The notes under the pieces: model-generated | Database searches by the model: none | What the model was told of the DNA's origin: nothing | What the model saw: only the letters and a program-made list of their open reading frames with translations | Shown here: positions 44,303 through 52,849 of the stretch, one piece after another | How the letters are laid out: every line of letters starts with the position of its first letter | How positions within the stretch are numbered: the first letter of the stretch is position 1 | Origin: Bacteroidota bacterium | GTDB taxonomy: Bacteria; Bacteroidota; Bacteroidia; 2-12-FULL-35-15 | Assembly (NCBI GenBank): GCA_017303895.1 | Contig: JAFLBF010000001.1 | Coordinates: forward strand, 682,001 to 746,000 | DNA length: 64,000 nt | Direction: 5' to 3' | Program-made: the position numbers and the translations under genes

Positions 44303-45760
44303 CTACAATTCTTTTCTTAACCGGGCAACCGGGATCTCTAATTGCTCGCGGTATTTGGCAATAGTTCTACGGGCAATATTATATCCTTTTTCTTTCAGGA
44401 TCTTCGCCAATTTATCATCCGTAAGTGGTTTCTTTTTATTTTCAGCACCAATACAATCTTCCAGTATTTTCTTTACTTCACGTGTAGACACCTCTTCTCC
44501 ACTATCGGTAGATAAGGATTCGCTAAAGAATGATTTCAATAAAAATGTTCCGAATGGTGTTTGTACATATTTACTGTTCGCTACGCGCGATACTGTGGAA
44601 ATGTCCAAACCAACTTTTTCAGCAATATCCTTTAAGATCATTGGTTTCAGAAGAGTTTCATCCCCTTCCATAAAATACTCTTTTTGATATTCCATGATCG
44701 CATTCATGGTATAAAGCAAGGTATGACTGCGTTGTTGAATGGCATCAATAAACCATTTTGCTCCATCCAATTTTTGCTTCACGAACATGGATGCTTCTTT
44801 GCTGCCTTTATCTTTCCCTTTAGAGTATTCTTCCAGCATTTGTGCGTAAGCTTTACTTACCTTCAGATCGGGAGCATTCCGAGAATTCAAACTTAGATTC
44901 AACTGACCATCTTCGTTAGTGATCGTAAAATCAGGGATCACTTGCTGAAAACTTTTTTGTCCATCGGCCATTGAATTTCCGGGACGTGGATTTAATTTCA
45001 GGATCTCTTGAATGACTTCTTTCAATAACTCATCATCTATTTCCAGTTTTTTCTGGATCTTATCGTAGTGTTTTTTAGAAAACTCATCCATTTGTTTCTC
45101 TACTACTTCTGTAGCAAGTTCAACAGTCATGGTTTGGATTTCCTTTTTACGAAGCTGTATCAACAAACATTCCTGTAGATCACGTGCACCCACTCCCGCA
45201 GGCTCCAGATCTTGCACGATCTTTAAAAGTGATTCCAGTTCCTTTTCATCCGTAGAAATATTTTGAGAAAAGGCGATATCATCCACAATGGATGAAAGAT
45301 CTCTTCTCAAGTATCCATCATCGTCTAGATTACCTATTAGATACAAAGCAATTTGATATTGCTTATCATCCAGATCTTTCATTCCGAGCTGACTTTCCAG
45401 CATATCCTGGAATGACAATCCAACAGAAAAAGGGATCTCTTTGCGCTCTTCGTCAGGACTTGTATTATTTGCTTTTAACTTATAAGAAGCACCTTCATCA
45501 TCGTCCATATAATCCGTCAGCGCAAAATCATCACGTTGATGATCCTCATCGGATGCTGCATCATCAAACTCATCATTATCAAACTCATCACGTGGATCTT
45601 CATCCGCTTCACTTCCTTCTTCCAATGCCGGATTGATCTCCATCTCTTCTTTGATGCGTTGTTCCAATGCAATTGTTGGCAATTGCAACAGCTTCATCAA
45701 CTGAATTTGTTGAGGTGAAAGTTTTTGTAATAATTTTTGTGACTGTACTTGCTTTAACAT
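44303..45760 (-). CDS. rpoN: RNA polymerase sigma-54 factor RpoN
   Basis: This 485-residue alternative sigma factor requires activator ATPases. The N-terminal activator-binding region is the Gln/Leu-rich stretch MLKQVQSQKLLQKLSPQQIQ, followed by an acidic Asp-rich linker (about 55-90). The core-binding and DNA-binding regions come next. The RpoN box ARRTIAKYRE lies near the C-terminus. ATG 45760 is preferred over the in-frame ATG at 45814 because region I begins here in the family. No sigma-54 activator lies in this window. Confidence 0.94.
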   Translation of the reverse strand: MLKQVQSQKLLQKLSPQQIQLMKLLQLPTIALEQRIKEEMEINPALEEGSEADEDPRDEFDNDEFDDAASDEDHQRDDFALTDYMDDDEGASYKLKANNTSPDEERKEIPFSVGLSFQDMLESQLGMKDLDDKQYQIALYLIGNLDDDGYLRRDLSSIVDDIAFSQNISTDEKELESLLKIVQDLEPAGVGARDLQECLLIQLRKKEIQTMTVELATEVVEKQMDEFSKKHYDKIQKKLEIDDELLKEVIQEILKLNPRPGNSMADGQKSFQQVIPDFTITNEDGQLNLSLNSRNAPDLKVSKAYAQMLEEYSKGKDKGSKEASMFVKQKLDGAKWFIDAIQQRSHTLLYTMNAIMEYQKEYFMEGDETLLKPMILKDIAEKVGLDISTVSRVANSKYVQTPFGTFLLKSFFSESLSTDSGEEVSTREVKKILEDCIGAENKKKPLTDDKLAKILKEKGYNIARRTIAKYREQLEIPVARLRKEL

Positions 45761-45825
45761 AAAGATCTCTTGCGCTATATCGTTGTTACACAAAAATAAC
45801 AAATATTTAGCCAAACTTCAGCAAT

Positions 45826-45859
45826 AAAAAAGTCCGGATAACATTCGCTACCCGGACTT
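45826..45859 (-). terminator. Intrinsic terminator of glmS
   Basis: An 8-bp stem AAGTCCGG / CCGGACTT with a 14-nt loop is followed on the minus strand by a T run. It lies 18 bp after the glmS stop. Confidence 0.8.
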
Positions 45860-45877
45860 GCTGATGAATATTCTAAA

Positions 45878-47719
45878 TTACTCTACAGTAACTGATTTTG
45901 CTAAGTTACGAGGCTGATCCACATTACATCCACGCATCACTGCAATGTGGTATGAAAGTAACTGCAATGGAACGACAGATACCAATGGAACAAGGATCTC
46001 ATCCGTTTCCGGGATCTCTATCGTGTAATCGGCCATTTCTTTAACTTGTGTATCACCTTCTGTTACAATTGCAATGATCTTTCCTTTACGGGCTTTTACT
46101 TCCTGAATATTGCTTACTACCTTTTCGTAAGAAGTACCTTTTGTTGCAATTACAAACACCGGCATTTCTTCGTCAATAAGTGCAATCGGACCATGCTTCA
46201 TTTCTGCAGCAGGATATCCTTCCGCATGAATATAAGAGATCTCTTTTAATTTCAACGCGCCCTCTAAAGCAACAGGGAAGCTGTATCCACGGCCTAAGTA
46301 TAATGCATTGCTGGAATCTTTATAGATCTCGGCTATCTTTTGAATGCTTTTATTGGTCTCTAATACCTTTTCAACTTTAGCAGGAATTGCTTCCAATTCA
46401 CTCAATAACTCATGGAAACGGGATGCTGAAATTGTTCCTTTGCGGTATGCAATACGCAATGCCATTAATGTAAGTACCGTAACCTGTGCTGTAAATGCCT
46501 TGGTAGATGCTACACCAATTTCCGGACCTGCATGTGTGTAAGAGCCCGCATGTGTAGCACGGGCAATAGATGAACCCACTACATTACAAATTCCAATAAT
46601 AGTTGCGCCTTTTGATTTTGCTAACTCAATAGCGGCTAATGTATCGGCAGTTTCACCCGATTGAGAAATGGCAATCACTACATCATCTTCATATACGATC
46701 GGATTACGGTATCTGAATTCGGATGCATATTCTACTTCAACAGGAATGCGTGCTAAATCTTCAAATAAATATTCGCCAACTAAACCGGCATGCCAAGAAG
46801 TTCCGCATGCAACGAAAATGATACGTTTAGCATTCAAAAATTTTTGTTCGTATTCGGTGATTCCACCCAAATTCACAACGCCTTCAGCCGAACTCAATCT
46901 TCCACGCATACTATCTTTGATAGAGCGGGGTTGCTCATAAATTTCTTTGAGCATAAAATGATCGTAGCCCCCTTTTTCAAGTGCTTCCAACTGCAATTCC
47001 AACTCCTGAACATAAGGTGTTTTTGCTTTATTCTTGATGGTTTTGATCTTCAATTCTTTCCCACGTTCAATGAACGCGATCTCTTCATCTTCCAGATACA
47101 CCACATTTTTTGTGTACTCCACAATTGGTGTTGCATCTGAAGCGATAAAGAATTCGTCCGCACCAATACCGATCACCATTGGGCTGCCTTTTTTTGCAGC
47201 GATCAACTCGTTAGGATTATCTTTCGCAAGGATAACAATTGCATAAGCACCAACTACTTGATTTAATGCGATACGAACAGCTTCACCTACACGCACCTGT
47301 TCTTTTTCCTGAATATCTTCAATAAGGTGGATCAATACTTCCGTATCGGTATCACTTAAGAATTTATGTCCACGCTTTTTTAATTCTTCTTTTAATGGAC
47401 CGTAGTTTTCAATGATCCCATTATGGATCATTACTAAATTTTTAGATCCTGAATAATGCGGATGTGCATTTACATCGTTCGGAACACCGTGTGTAGCCCA
47501 GCGTGTATGGCCAATTCCGATGGTTCCATTCTTGTTCTTATCAGCAGCAAAGTTGTGAAGGTCTATCACCTTTCCTTTGCATTTATATACATTCATTTCG
47601 GCATTATCCAATAAGGCAATACCTGCACTGTCGTAACCTCTGTACTCTAAACGTTGCAACCCTTTCATAAGTATAGGGTACGCTTGTTTATTTCCTATAT
47701 ATCCTACTATTCCGCACAT
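45878..47719 (-). CDS. glmS: Glutamine-fructose-6-phosphate aminotransferase GlmS
   Basis: This 613-residue enzyme makes glucosamine 6-phosphate, the first step to UDP-GlcNAc. Cys2 is the glutaminase nucleophile (MCGIVGYIG). The glutaminase domain extends to about residue 235, followed by two SIS isomerase domains with SQSGETADTLAAIELAKSKG and AEGYPAAEMKHGP, ending CNVDQPRNLAKSVTVE. Length is normal. No glmS ribozyme is seen upstream; instead its ATG lies 1 bp after the stop of the DUF4270 gene, so it is the last gene of a three-gene operon. Confidence 0.96.
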   Translation of the reverse strand: MCGIVGYIGNKQAYPILMKGLQRLEYRGYDSAGIALLDNAEMNVYKCKGKVIDLHNFAADKNKNGTIGIGHTRWATHGVPNDVNAHPHYSGSKNLVMIHNGIIENYGPLKEELKKRGHKFLSDTDTEVLIHLIEDIQEKEQVRVGEAVRIALNQVVGAYAIVILAKDNPNELIAAKKGSPMVIGIGADEFFIASDATPIVEYTKNVVYLEDEEIAFIERGKELKIKTIKNKAKTPYVQELELQLEALEKGGYDHFMLKEIYEQPRSIKDSMRGRLSSAEGVVNLGGITEYEQKFLNAKRIIFVACGTSWHAGLVGEYLFEDLARIPVEVEYASEFRYRNPIVYEDDVVIAISQSGETADTLAAIELAKSKGATIIGICNVVGSSIARATHAGSYTHAGPEIGVASTKAFTAQVTVLTLMALRIAYRKGTISASRFHELLSELEAIPAKVEKVLETNKSIQKIAEIYKDSSNALYLGRGYSFPVALEGALKLKEISYIHAEGYPAAEMKHGPIALIDEEMPVFVIATKGTSYEKVVSNIQEVKARKGKIIAIVTEGDTQVKEMADYTIEIPETDEILVPLVSVVPLQLLSYHIAVMRGCNVDQPRNLAKSVTVE

Positions 47720-47720
47720 G

Positions 47721-49121
47721 TTAATGTAGTTTTGTGTAAGTGATATTTAATTTCATTTTAAATGGGCTTGCCGGATCGCCTCCTCCAAGAGGAACACGAC
47801 TGGACGTGATGGCTCCATTTTGTGTTATAATATAAATTCCGTTGTTGTTTCTGGCTCCTGTTAAAATTTGCTGAATATATCGTGCAATATTAAAACGGTA
47901 TTCTTTGTTAGTAGCATCGTATGAACCTCCGAAATAACTCGTTCCTTCATTATAATCAGGCACCAAAATGTTGCTGGTGCTATCATCGTTGATCTGAAAC
48001 AATAATAAAGTAGCAGGTGTAGCATACTTACTATACTCATAAATTGCAGAGGTATCTACTTTTATGACTAGTTCTGCTTTATTTATCGCTACGGCTCCTG
48101 AGTCAACCCAGCCCATTAAAAATGGAAATTCAATTTTAGTTTTAACACCCGCATTTGCTTGTACAAACACTGTAGCATTCTGAGCAGGTGGTGTAGCCGA
48201 ATTGATCTGCGCAGCCAAACCGGCATCAATAGTTGTGTAGTCGTGTTTAAATTTTGAAAAACGGGCAGCATTGCTTAAAGGGAATTCATATTTTAAACTA
48301 TCTTCTGTATCGTTATGATAATAAATTGACAAACGTGTTTTAGCATCGATCATTTTCAATCGCATGATATTCCCATCGCCTGAAGCCAATGTACTGTTTT
48401 CAGTAGTGATACAAAGCCCTTTCATGAATGCTTTAAAATTAGCATCGCTTGATAGGTTTCCCGTATTTTGATTATTCAAAATCGTTGTTCCAAAAATGTT
48501 GTTCAGGCGGATACGCAATTGTGGTTTTTCACGAACTCCAGTTACGGTAACACTATCATCATAACCTGGAACAAAAGTTTGAGAGCCCGCTAAGTTGAAG
48601 GAAGATTTGATCACATCTTTATTGGAATAGTAATTATCCTCCTGCTTAATGTCTTCAAACAGTTGATAGACATTCACGGTTTGTGTAGCGAAGGTTCCAC
48701 CTGTTGTATCGCCATAAACATAAGTTGGGTCGTACACCAAAGCCAAAACCACTGAATCAATAGCTGCATTGGTGCCAAAATTAGGATTGCTGGATGGTAA
48801 ACGCACCTGTGTGTACATAGATGCTGTACTTACTCCGAATACAGGGTCAACATATTTTCCCAACAATGCTTCTCCGGTAAATAAAAGTGTTTCATCTGTA
48901 CGAAGTGAATCCTCTTTCACCGTACGTGAACGGATGTATGTTGTATCGCTGAAGAGAACATTGAGCACATCGTCCTGAGGTTGTACCTCCAAACCGAGAA
49001 CACTTGATTCGTTACATGCGCTTAATCCAACAAGAGAAAGAGAAGCAAGTACTATAAAAAATTTTGTCCCGAAAAAAAGCCGGGACAAAACATGGGGTAT
49101 TCCTATTTTATTAAAGATCAT
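47721..49121 (-). CDS. DUF4270 lipoprotein
   Basis: This 466-residue lipoprotein has a signal ending LSLVGLSAC (Cys36 as the lipidated residue). The DUF4270 signature is seen in LGLEVQPQDDVLNVLFSDTT and LLGKYVDPVFGVSTASMYTQVRLP near the start; the rest is beta-rich with regularly spaced Asp/Ser/Thr. The family is confined to Bacteroidota, with unknown function. The order glycogen synthase-like protein, DUF4270, GlmS recurs in the phylum. Gaps are 8 bp upstream and 1 bp downstream. Confidence 0.88.
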   Translation of the reverse strand: MIFNKIGIPHVLSRLFFGTKFFIVLASLSLVGLSACNESSVLGLEVQPQDDVLNVLFSDTTYIRSRTVKEDSLRTDETLLFTGEALLGKYVDPVFGVSTASMYTQVRLPSSNPNFGTNAAIDSVVLALVYDPTYVYGDTTGGTFATQTVNVYQLFEDIKQEDNYYSNKDVIKSSFNLAGSQTFVPGYDDSVTVTGVREKPQLRIRLNNIFGTTILNNQNTGNLSSDANFKAFMKGLCITTENSTLASGDGNIMRLKMIDAKTRLSIYYHNDTEDSLKYEFPLSNAARFSKFKHDYTTIDAGLAAQINSATPPAQNATVFVQANAGVKTKIEFPFLMGWVDSGAVAINKAELVIKVDTSAIYEYSKYATPATLLLFQINDDSTSNILVPDYNEGTSYFGGSYDATNKEYRFNIARYIQQILTGARNNNGIYIITQNGAITSSRVPLGGGDPASPFKMKLNITYTKLH

Positions 49122-49129
49122 AATTTCAA

Positions 49130-49960
49130 TTAATCTACCATTTCTGCAACTTCTTCCAACACGGCATCATAGAATTCAGAGTAAGCATCCACATATTCAT
49201 CCATATTTTTATACTCTAAATATGGTTTGCCTGACTTTTTAATGTATTTCTCGATATCGCTATTGATCTTCGGACTGCCTTTTACAACAGCATCAGCCCA
49301 ATCAATAATGGCTTTATTTACGTTTACAAAGGTAGGATTTTTCAATAACTCTACATCAGATTTTTCAATGCCTTCAAAAGAAACTTTTTTAGCAAAATCC
49401 TTGTGTAAAGCACCCGGGAATTCATCGTCATATACTGAGTAAACGATCTTAGTATCAGCGAATAATGGATTATCTTTGAATGATTTTTTCAAATATAAAG
49501 CCATCAAGCCTGTCATCCAGCCGTGTAAATGAACTACATCCGGAGCCCAGCCTAATTTTTTAACGGTTTCAATTACCCCGCGGCAAAAGAAGATAGAACG
49601 CTCATCGTTATCAGGGAAATGCGCCCCCTTTTTATCGGTAAGTGTGTGCTTGCGCTCAAAATACTCTTGATTATCAATGAAATACACCTGCATGCGCGCT
49701 GCCTGTATAGATGCTACTTTAATGATCAATGGATGATCGGTATCATCAATGATCAAATTCATCCCCGAAAGGCGGATGACTTCATGAAGCTGATTACGTC
49801 TTTCGTTGATACAACCGAATTTTGGCATAAAAAGACGAATCTCTTTGCCTCGTTCTTGAATGCCTTGTGGTAGGTGTCTACCGATAAGGCCCATTGGTGT
49901 TTCATCTAAATAAGGGGTAACTTCTTGGGATACAAACAGAACTCTTGCTTTCTTCTTCAT
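49130..49960 (-). CDS. Glycogen/starch synthase-like protein, catalytic N-terminal half only
   Basis: This 276-residue protein corresponds to the N-terminal GT5 domain of glycogen synthase: MKKKARVLFVSQEVTPYL at the start, then HLHGWMTGLMALYLK (the HxxxW ADP-glucose-side motif) and VYSVYDDEFPGALH. The C-terminal GT-B half (about 200 residues with the KTGGLxD-type motifs) is missing, and even the usual KTGGL motif near the N-terminus is altered. A product of this size without the second domain cannot be a normal glycogen synthase. Such half-length homologues are common in Bacteroidota beside panC, with unknown role. It is divergent from panC. Confidence 0.82.
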   Translation of the reverse strand: MKKKARVLFVSQEVTPYLDETPMGLIGRHLPQGIQERGKEIRLFMPKFGCINERRNQLHEVIRLSGMNLIIDDTDHPLIIKVASIQAARMQVYFIDNQEYFERKHTLTDKKGAHFPDNDERSIFFCRGVIETVKKLGWAPDVVHLHGWMTGLMALYLKKSFKDNPLFADTKIVYSVYDDEFPGALHKDFAKKVSFEGIEKSDVELLKNPTFVNVNKAIIDWADAVVKGSPKINSDIEKYIKKSGKPYLEYKNMDEYVDAYSEFYDAVLEEVAEMVD

Positions 49961-49994
49961 GCGTTCGAATTAAGGTTAGTTTTAAAAAAGTACA

Positions 49995-50026
49995 CAAAAG
50001 TAAGCAAAAATTTTCTGAATTTCAAA
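49995..50026 (-). promoter_or_regulatory. Candidate promoter of the glycogen synthase-like/DUF4270/glmS operon
   Basis: On the minus strand TTTG (50023-50026) and TACTTTTG (49995-50002) are 20 bp apart. The -7 lies 34 bp before the ATG at 49960. It is back to back with the panC -7 element. Confidence 0.62.
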
Positions 50027-50036
50027 GTTTTAACGT

Positions 50037-50044
50037 TAGATTTG
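50037..50044 (+). promoter_or_regulatory. Candidate -7 element for panC
   Basis: TAGATTTG matches TAnnTTTG and lies 68 bp before the chosen panC ATG. It shares the 150-bp divergent region with the opposing operon's promoter. Confidence 0.6.
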
Positions 50045-50112
50045 CCCTCTTTTATCGAAAAAAAAGCGCTGTTAATATTGATTTTGTTAGTTTTCAACAA
50101 ATTTTGCCAAGT

Positions 50113-51000
50113 ATGATTATTCATAACCGCATACAAGAACTCAAAAAGCAGTTAAATATTGCCAAAAGCAATGGGAAAACCATTGGTTTTGTACCAACCA
50201 TGGGTGCTTTGCATGCCGGACATATTGAATTGGTAAAACGCAGTAAGCTTGAAAACGACATTACCGTATGCAGCATTTTCGTGAATCCTACCCAATTTAA
50301 CGACCTGAGTGATCTGGAAAAGTACCCTCGTACTCTTGAAAAGGATAGTCAGTTATTGGAAGCTGTGAATTGCGACTTTGTATTTGCGCCCGAAGTAACA
50401 GAAATGTACACCGAGCAGGAGCTGGAATTAAAACGCCAGCATATAGAAGATAAAAGCTGGACCAATGGCCTAACGGTTGATTTTGGAATATTGGACAAAG
50501 TAATGGAAGGGGCACATCGTCCGGGACATTTTAATGGTGTAGCACAAGTGGTAAGTAAGCTGTTTAGAATTGTGGAGCCTGATAAAGCCTATTTCGGACA
50601 AAAAGATTTTCAGCAATTGGCTATTATAAGGAGCATGACCGCCCAATTAAAAATACCGATTGAAATTATTGGTTGCCCGATTGTACGTGAAACCGATGGA
50701 TTGGCCATGAGCTCACGCAATGTTCGATTAACTGAAAAAGAAAGAGCAGTTGCGCCTTTGATCTATAAAACATTAAGTGCAGTAAAAGAAAATGCAGATA
50801 CATTACCGGTAAGCGCTTTAAAGAGTATGGCCATGGAAATGATTGCGCAAGAACCTTTGATGCAATTGGAATACTTTGAAATTTCGGATGCGGCTACTTT
50901 AGCTCCTATTGATTCTTTAACACAAAGCAAAAGCGCAGTAGCTTGTATTGCGCTGAAATTGGGAGCAGTGAGGCTGATTGATAATGTACTTTTAAAATAA
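50113..51000 (+). CDS. panC: Pantoate-beta-alanine ligase PanC
   Basis: This 295-residue enzyme joins pantoate and beta-alanine with ATP to make pantothenate. The frame is open back to 49945, but the start at 50113 is preferred because it yields the family N-terminus (MIIHNRIQELKKQLN) and keeps the divergent promoters out of the coding region. The HIGH-like motif PTMGALHAGH is at about residues 28-37, with FGQKDFQQLAI and GLAMSSRNVRL following. Length agrees with the family. Divergent from the glycogen synthase-like gene. Confidence 0.95.
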   Translation: MIIHNRIQELKKQLNIAKSNGKTIGFVPTMGALHAGHIELVKRSKLENDITVCSIFVNPTQFNDLSDLEKYPRTLEKDSQLLEAVNCDFVFAPEVTEMYTEQELELKRQHIEDKSWTNGLTVDFGILDKVMEGAHRPGHFNGVAQVVSKLFRIVEPDKAYFGQKDFQQLAIIRSMTAQLKIPIEIIGCPIVRETDGLAMSSRNVRLTEKERAVAPLIYKTLSAVKENADTLPVSALKSMAMEMIAQEPLMQLEYFEISDAATLAPIDSLTQSKSAVACIALKLGAVRLIDNVLLK

Positions 51001-51008
51001 AACTCTTT

Positions 51009-52007
51009 TTAATTCACAGCCCCCTCTTGCTGTAATTTTAGATCCATCGACTTAATAGCATCAAAGCTAAGTCTTTTGGGATATTTTCTTTCCATAGAAC
51101 GAAGATCAACTACCTTATAACCCAAACCATCATCGGGCGAAAGATTGTCGTGATCGTAAACGCCTATGCCGATAGAATCATTTTTGTAATAATGATATAA
51201 AATGAATGTGTCATTGCCTTCGTATCGATCCGTTGATTTTTGATAAGGTGTTTGAGCATAGATCATATCTGTAGGATAAAAAACCGACCAGTAAATATCC
51301 GGATAACTGCTGTTCCAAATGGTATTGTCCATTCCAGCCGGACTAAAAATGGAATCGTTTCGCAGTTGTAGCCCATATCCATATAATCTGCTTTTATAGA
51401 TCTTTGGAATATTTAATTCGAAGGAGATCTCAGTTGCAAAAAGTTGTTTAGGATCATATAACTTCAAGTATTTATAGGTGCTATCGGTCTTTAATCGTAA
51501 TTCATCCATAAATAATGTTTGATATACTTTCAGCGTAAACTTTTGTTTACCACTCTTGATATGATGAAATGCATAATAAGGCAATTTAAAGCTGAATAAA
51601 CTACCCCCCGACAGATCGATCGTGTCGGTTGTTAATCTGAGATCTTTTTTATTTTCAGTTGTGTCATTTGTCCATCGTAGCGTGCTTTTGAATGAACAAT
51701 AGTCCGACTTAATGATTTGTCCATTATACAAAAATTCTAAATTAAAAGCAGTATGAGTGAGTGTATCCTTGTATTCATCGTTTATTGGGAAAGGAATCTT
51801 ATCAGCATTTTTGATAATTAAATTAATAAGTAAAACATTGTTTATCGAATCGAGCGTAAGTGATGCAAATTGATCATTAAATGCAGCCGTTTTGCTTATT
51901 TGTGCGTAAGGGACAGGTGTGGCTGTTTTAATATCGTAATTGCGCTCTCTTATGCAGGAAGAAAGTAAAATGATGGAGAAGAGTAGAGCAACGGAATGAA
52001 GTTTCAT
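51009..52007 (-). CDS. Hypothetical lipoprotein
   Basis: This 332-residue lipoprotein has a signal ending SIILLSSC (Cys18). The mature part is beta-rich throughout. The segment DSIGIGVYDHDNLSPDDGLG near residue 285 looks like a C2-domain calcium loop (DHDNLSPDD), so the C-terminal part may be C2-like; this is a weak similarity seen by eye. It lies alone between panC (convergent, 8 bp) and the succinate dehydrogenase terminator. Function is unknown. Confidence 0.7.
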   Translation of the reverse strand: MKLHSVALLFSIILLSSCIRERNYDIKTATPVPYAQISKTAAFNDQFASLTLDSINNVLLINLIIKNADKIPFPINDEYKDTLTHTAFNLEFLYNGQIIKSDYCSFKSTLRWTNDTTENKKDLRLTTDTIDLSGGSLFSFKLPYYAFHHIKSGKQKFTLKVYQTLFMDELRLKTDSTYKYLKLYDPKQLFATEISFELNIPKIYKSRLYGYGLQLRNDSIFSPAGMDNTIWNSSYPDIYWSVFYPTDMIYAQTPYQKSTDRYEGNDTFILYHYYKNDSIGIGVYDHDNLSPDDGLGYKVVDLRSMERKYPKRLSFDAIKSMDLKLQQEGAVN

Positions 52008-52028
52008 TGAATAAAGGTAATAAAAACA

Positions 52029-52057
52029 AAACAGCCAATCATTTCGATTGGCTGTTT
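52029..52057 (-). terminator. Intrinsic terminator of the succinate dehydrogenase operon
   Basis: A perfect 12-bp stem AAACAGCCAATC / GATTGGCTGTTT with a 5-nt loop is followed on the minus strand by TTTGTTTTTA. It lies about 20 bp after the sdhB stop. Confidence 0.85.
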
Positions 52058-52078
52058 CAATATGATTTAGAATAAAAA

Positions 52079-52837
52079 TTATTCTTTAATGTTTGCCATA
52101 AAGAACTCACGGTTCATACGAGCAATGTTCTCTAAAGAGATTCCTTTCGGACATTCTACTTCGCAAGCACCAGTATTGGTACAGTTACCAAATCCTTCTT
52201 CATCCATTTGAGCAACCATGTTTTTAGCACGGGATGTTCTTTCAACCTGACCTTGAGGTAATAACGCCAATTGAGAGATCTTTGCAGAAACGAATAGCAT
52301 AGCAGAAGAGTTTTTACAAGTAGCTACACAAGCACCACAACCAATACATGCTGCAGCTTCAAAAGCAGCATCTGCATCCGGTTTAGGAATTGGTAAACAG
52401 TTTGCATCTTGAGCATTTCCGGTATTTACTGAAATAAATCCTCCTTTAGAGATAATACGGTCAAATGCACTTCTATCTACTGTTAAATCTTTAATCACAG
52501 GGAACGCAGCAGCTCTCCATGGCTCCACAACGATTGTATCACCATCTTTGAACGAACGCATGTGTAACTGGCAAGTTGTAATTGCTGATTTTGGTCCGTG
52601 TGCACGTCCGTTGATGTACATGCTACACATACCGCAGATACCTTCGCGACAATCGTGATCGAAAGCGATAGGTTCTTCACCTTTATTGATTAATTGCTCG
52701 TTCAACACGTCAAACATTTCAAGGAACGACATGTCAGGTGAAATGTCCGTTACTTTGTATGTTTCTAATTTACCGGTTGCTTTCGTGTTTTTTTGACGCC
52801 AAACTTTTAGCGTTAAATTCATATTTCCGTGACTCAT
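52079..52837 (-). CDS. sdhB: Succinate dehydrogenase/fumarate reductase iron-sulfur subunit
   Basis: This 252-residue subunit carries three clusters. The [2Fe-2S] cysteines are in [10 protein letters not shown], the [4Fe-4S] in [11 protein letters not shown] and the [3Fe-4S] in [15 protein letters not shown]. It passes electrons between the flavoprotein and the quinone-reactive membrane subunit on the cytoplasmic side. It starts 12 bp after sdhA and is the last gene of the operon. Direction of the physiological reaction (succinate oxidation or fumarate reduction) cannot be decided from sequence, but an aerobic oxidase elsewhere in the window favours oxidation. Confidence 0.95.
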   Translation of the reverse strand: MSHGNMNLTLKVWRQKNTKATGKLETYKVTDISPDMSFLEMFDVLNEQLINKGEEPIAFDHDCREGICGMCSMYINGRAHGPKSAITTCQLHMRSFKDGDTIVVEPWRAAAFPVIKDLTVDRSAFDRIISKGGFISVNTGNAQDANCLPIPKPDADAAFEAAACIGCGACVATCKNSSAMLFVSAKISQLALLPQGQVERTSRAKNMVAQMDEEGFGNCTNTGACEVECPKGISLENIARMNREFFMANIKE

Positions 52838-52849
52838 ATTGTTTAGAGT

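Noticed and set aside
45761-45814. 18-residue extension of RpoN
   Set aside because: Sigma-54 region I begins at the internal Met (MLKQVQSQ); the extra residues are not family-like.
45878-47800. A glmS ribozyme
   Set aside because: glmS begins 1 bp after the DUF4270 gene, so no room exists for a leader ribozyme.
49945-50112. 56-residue N-terminal extension of PanC
   Set aside because: It does not resemble PanC, covers the divergent promoter region, and the family start is at 50113.
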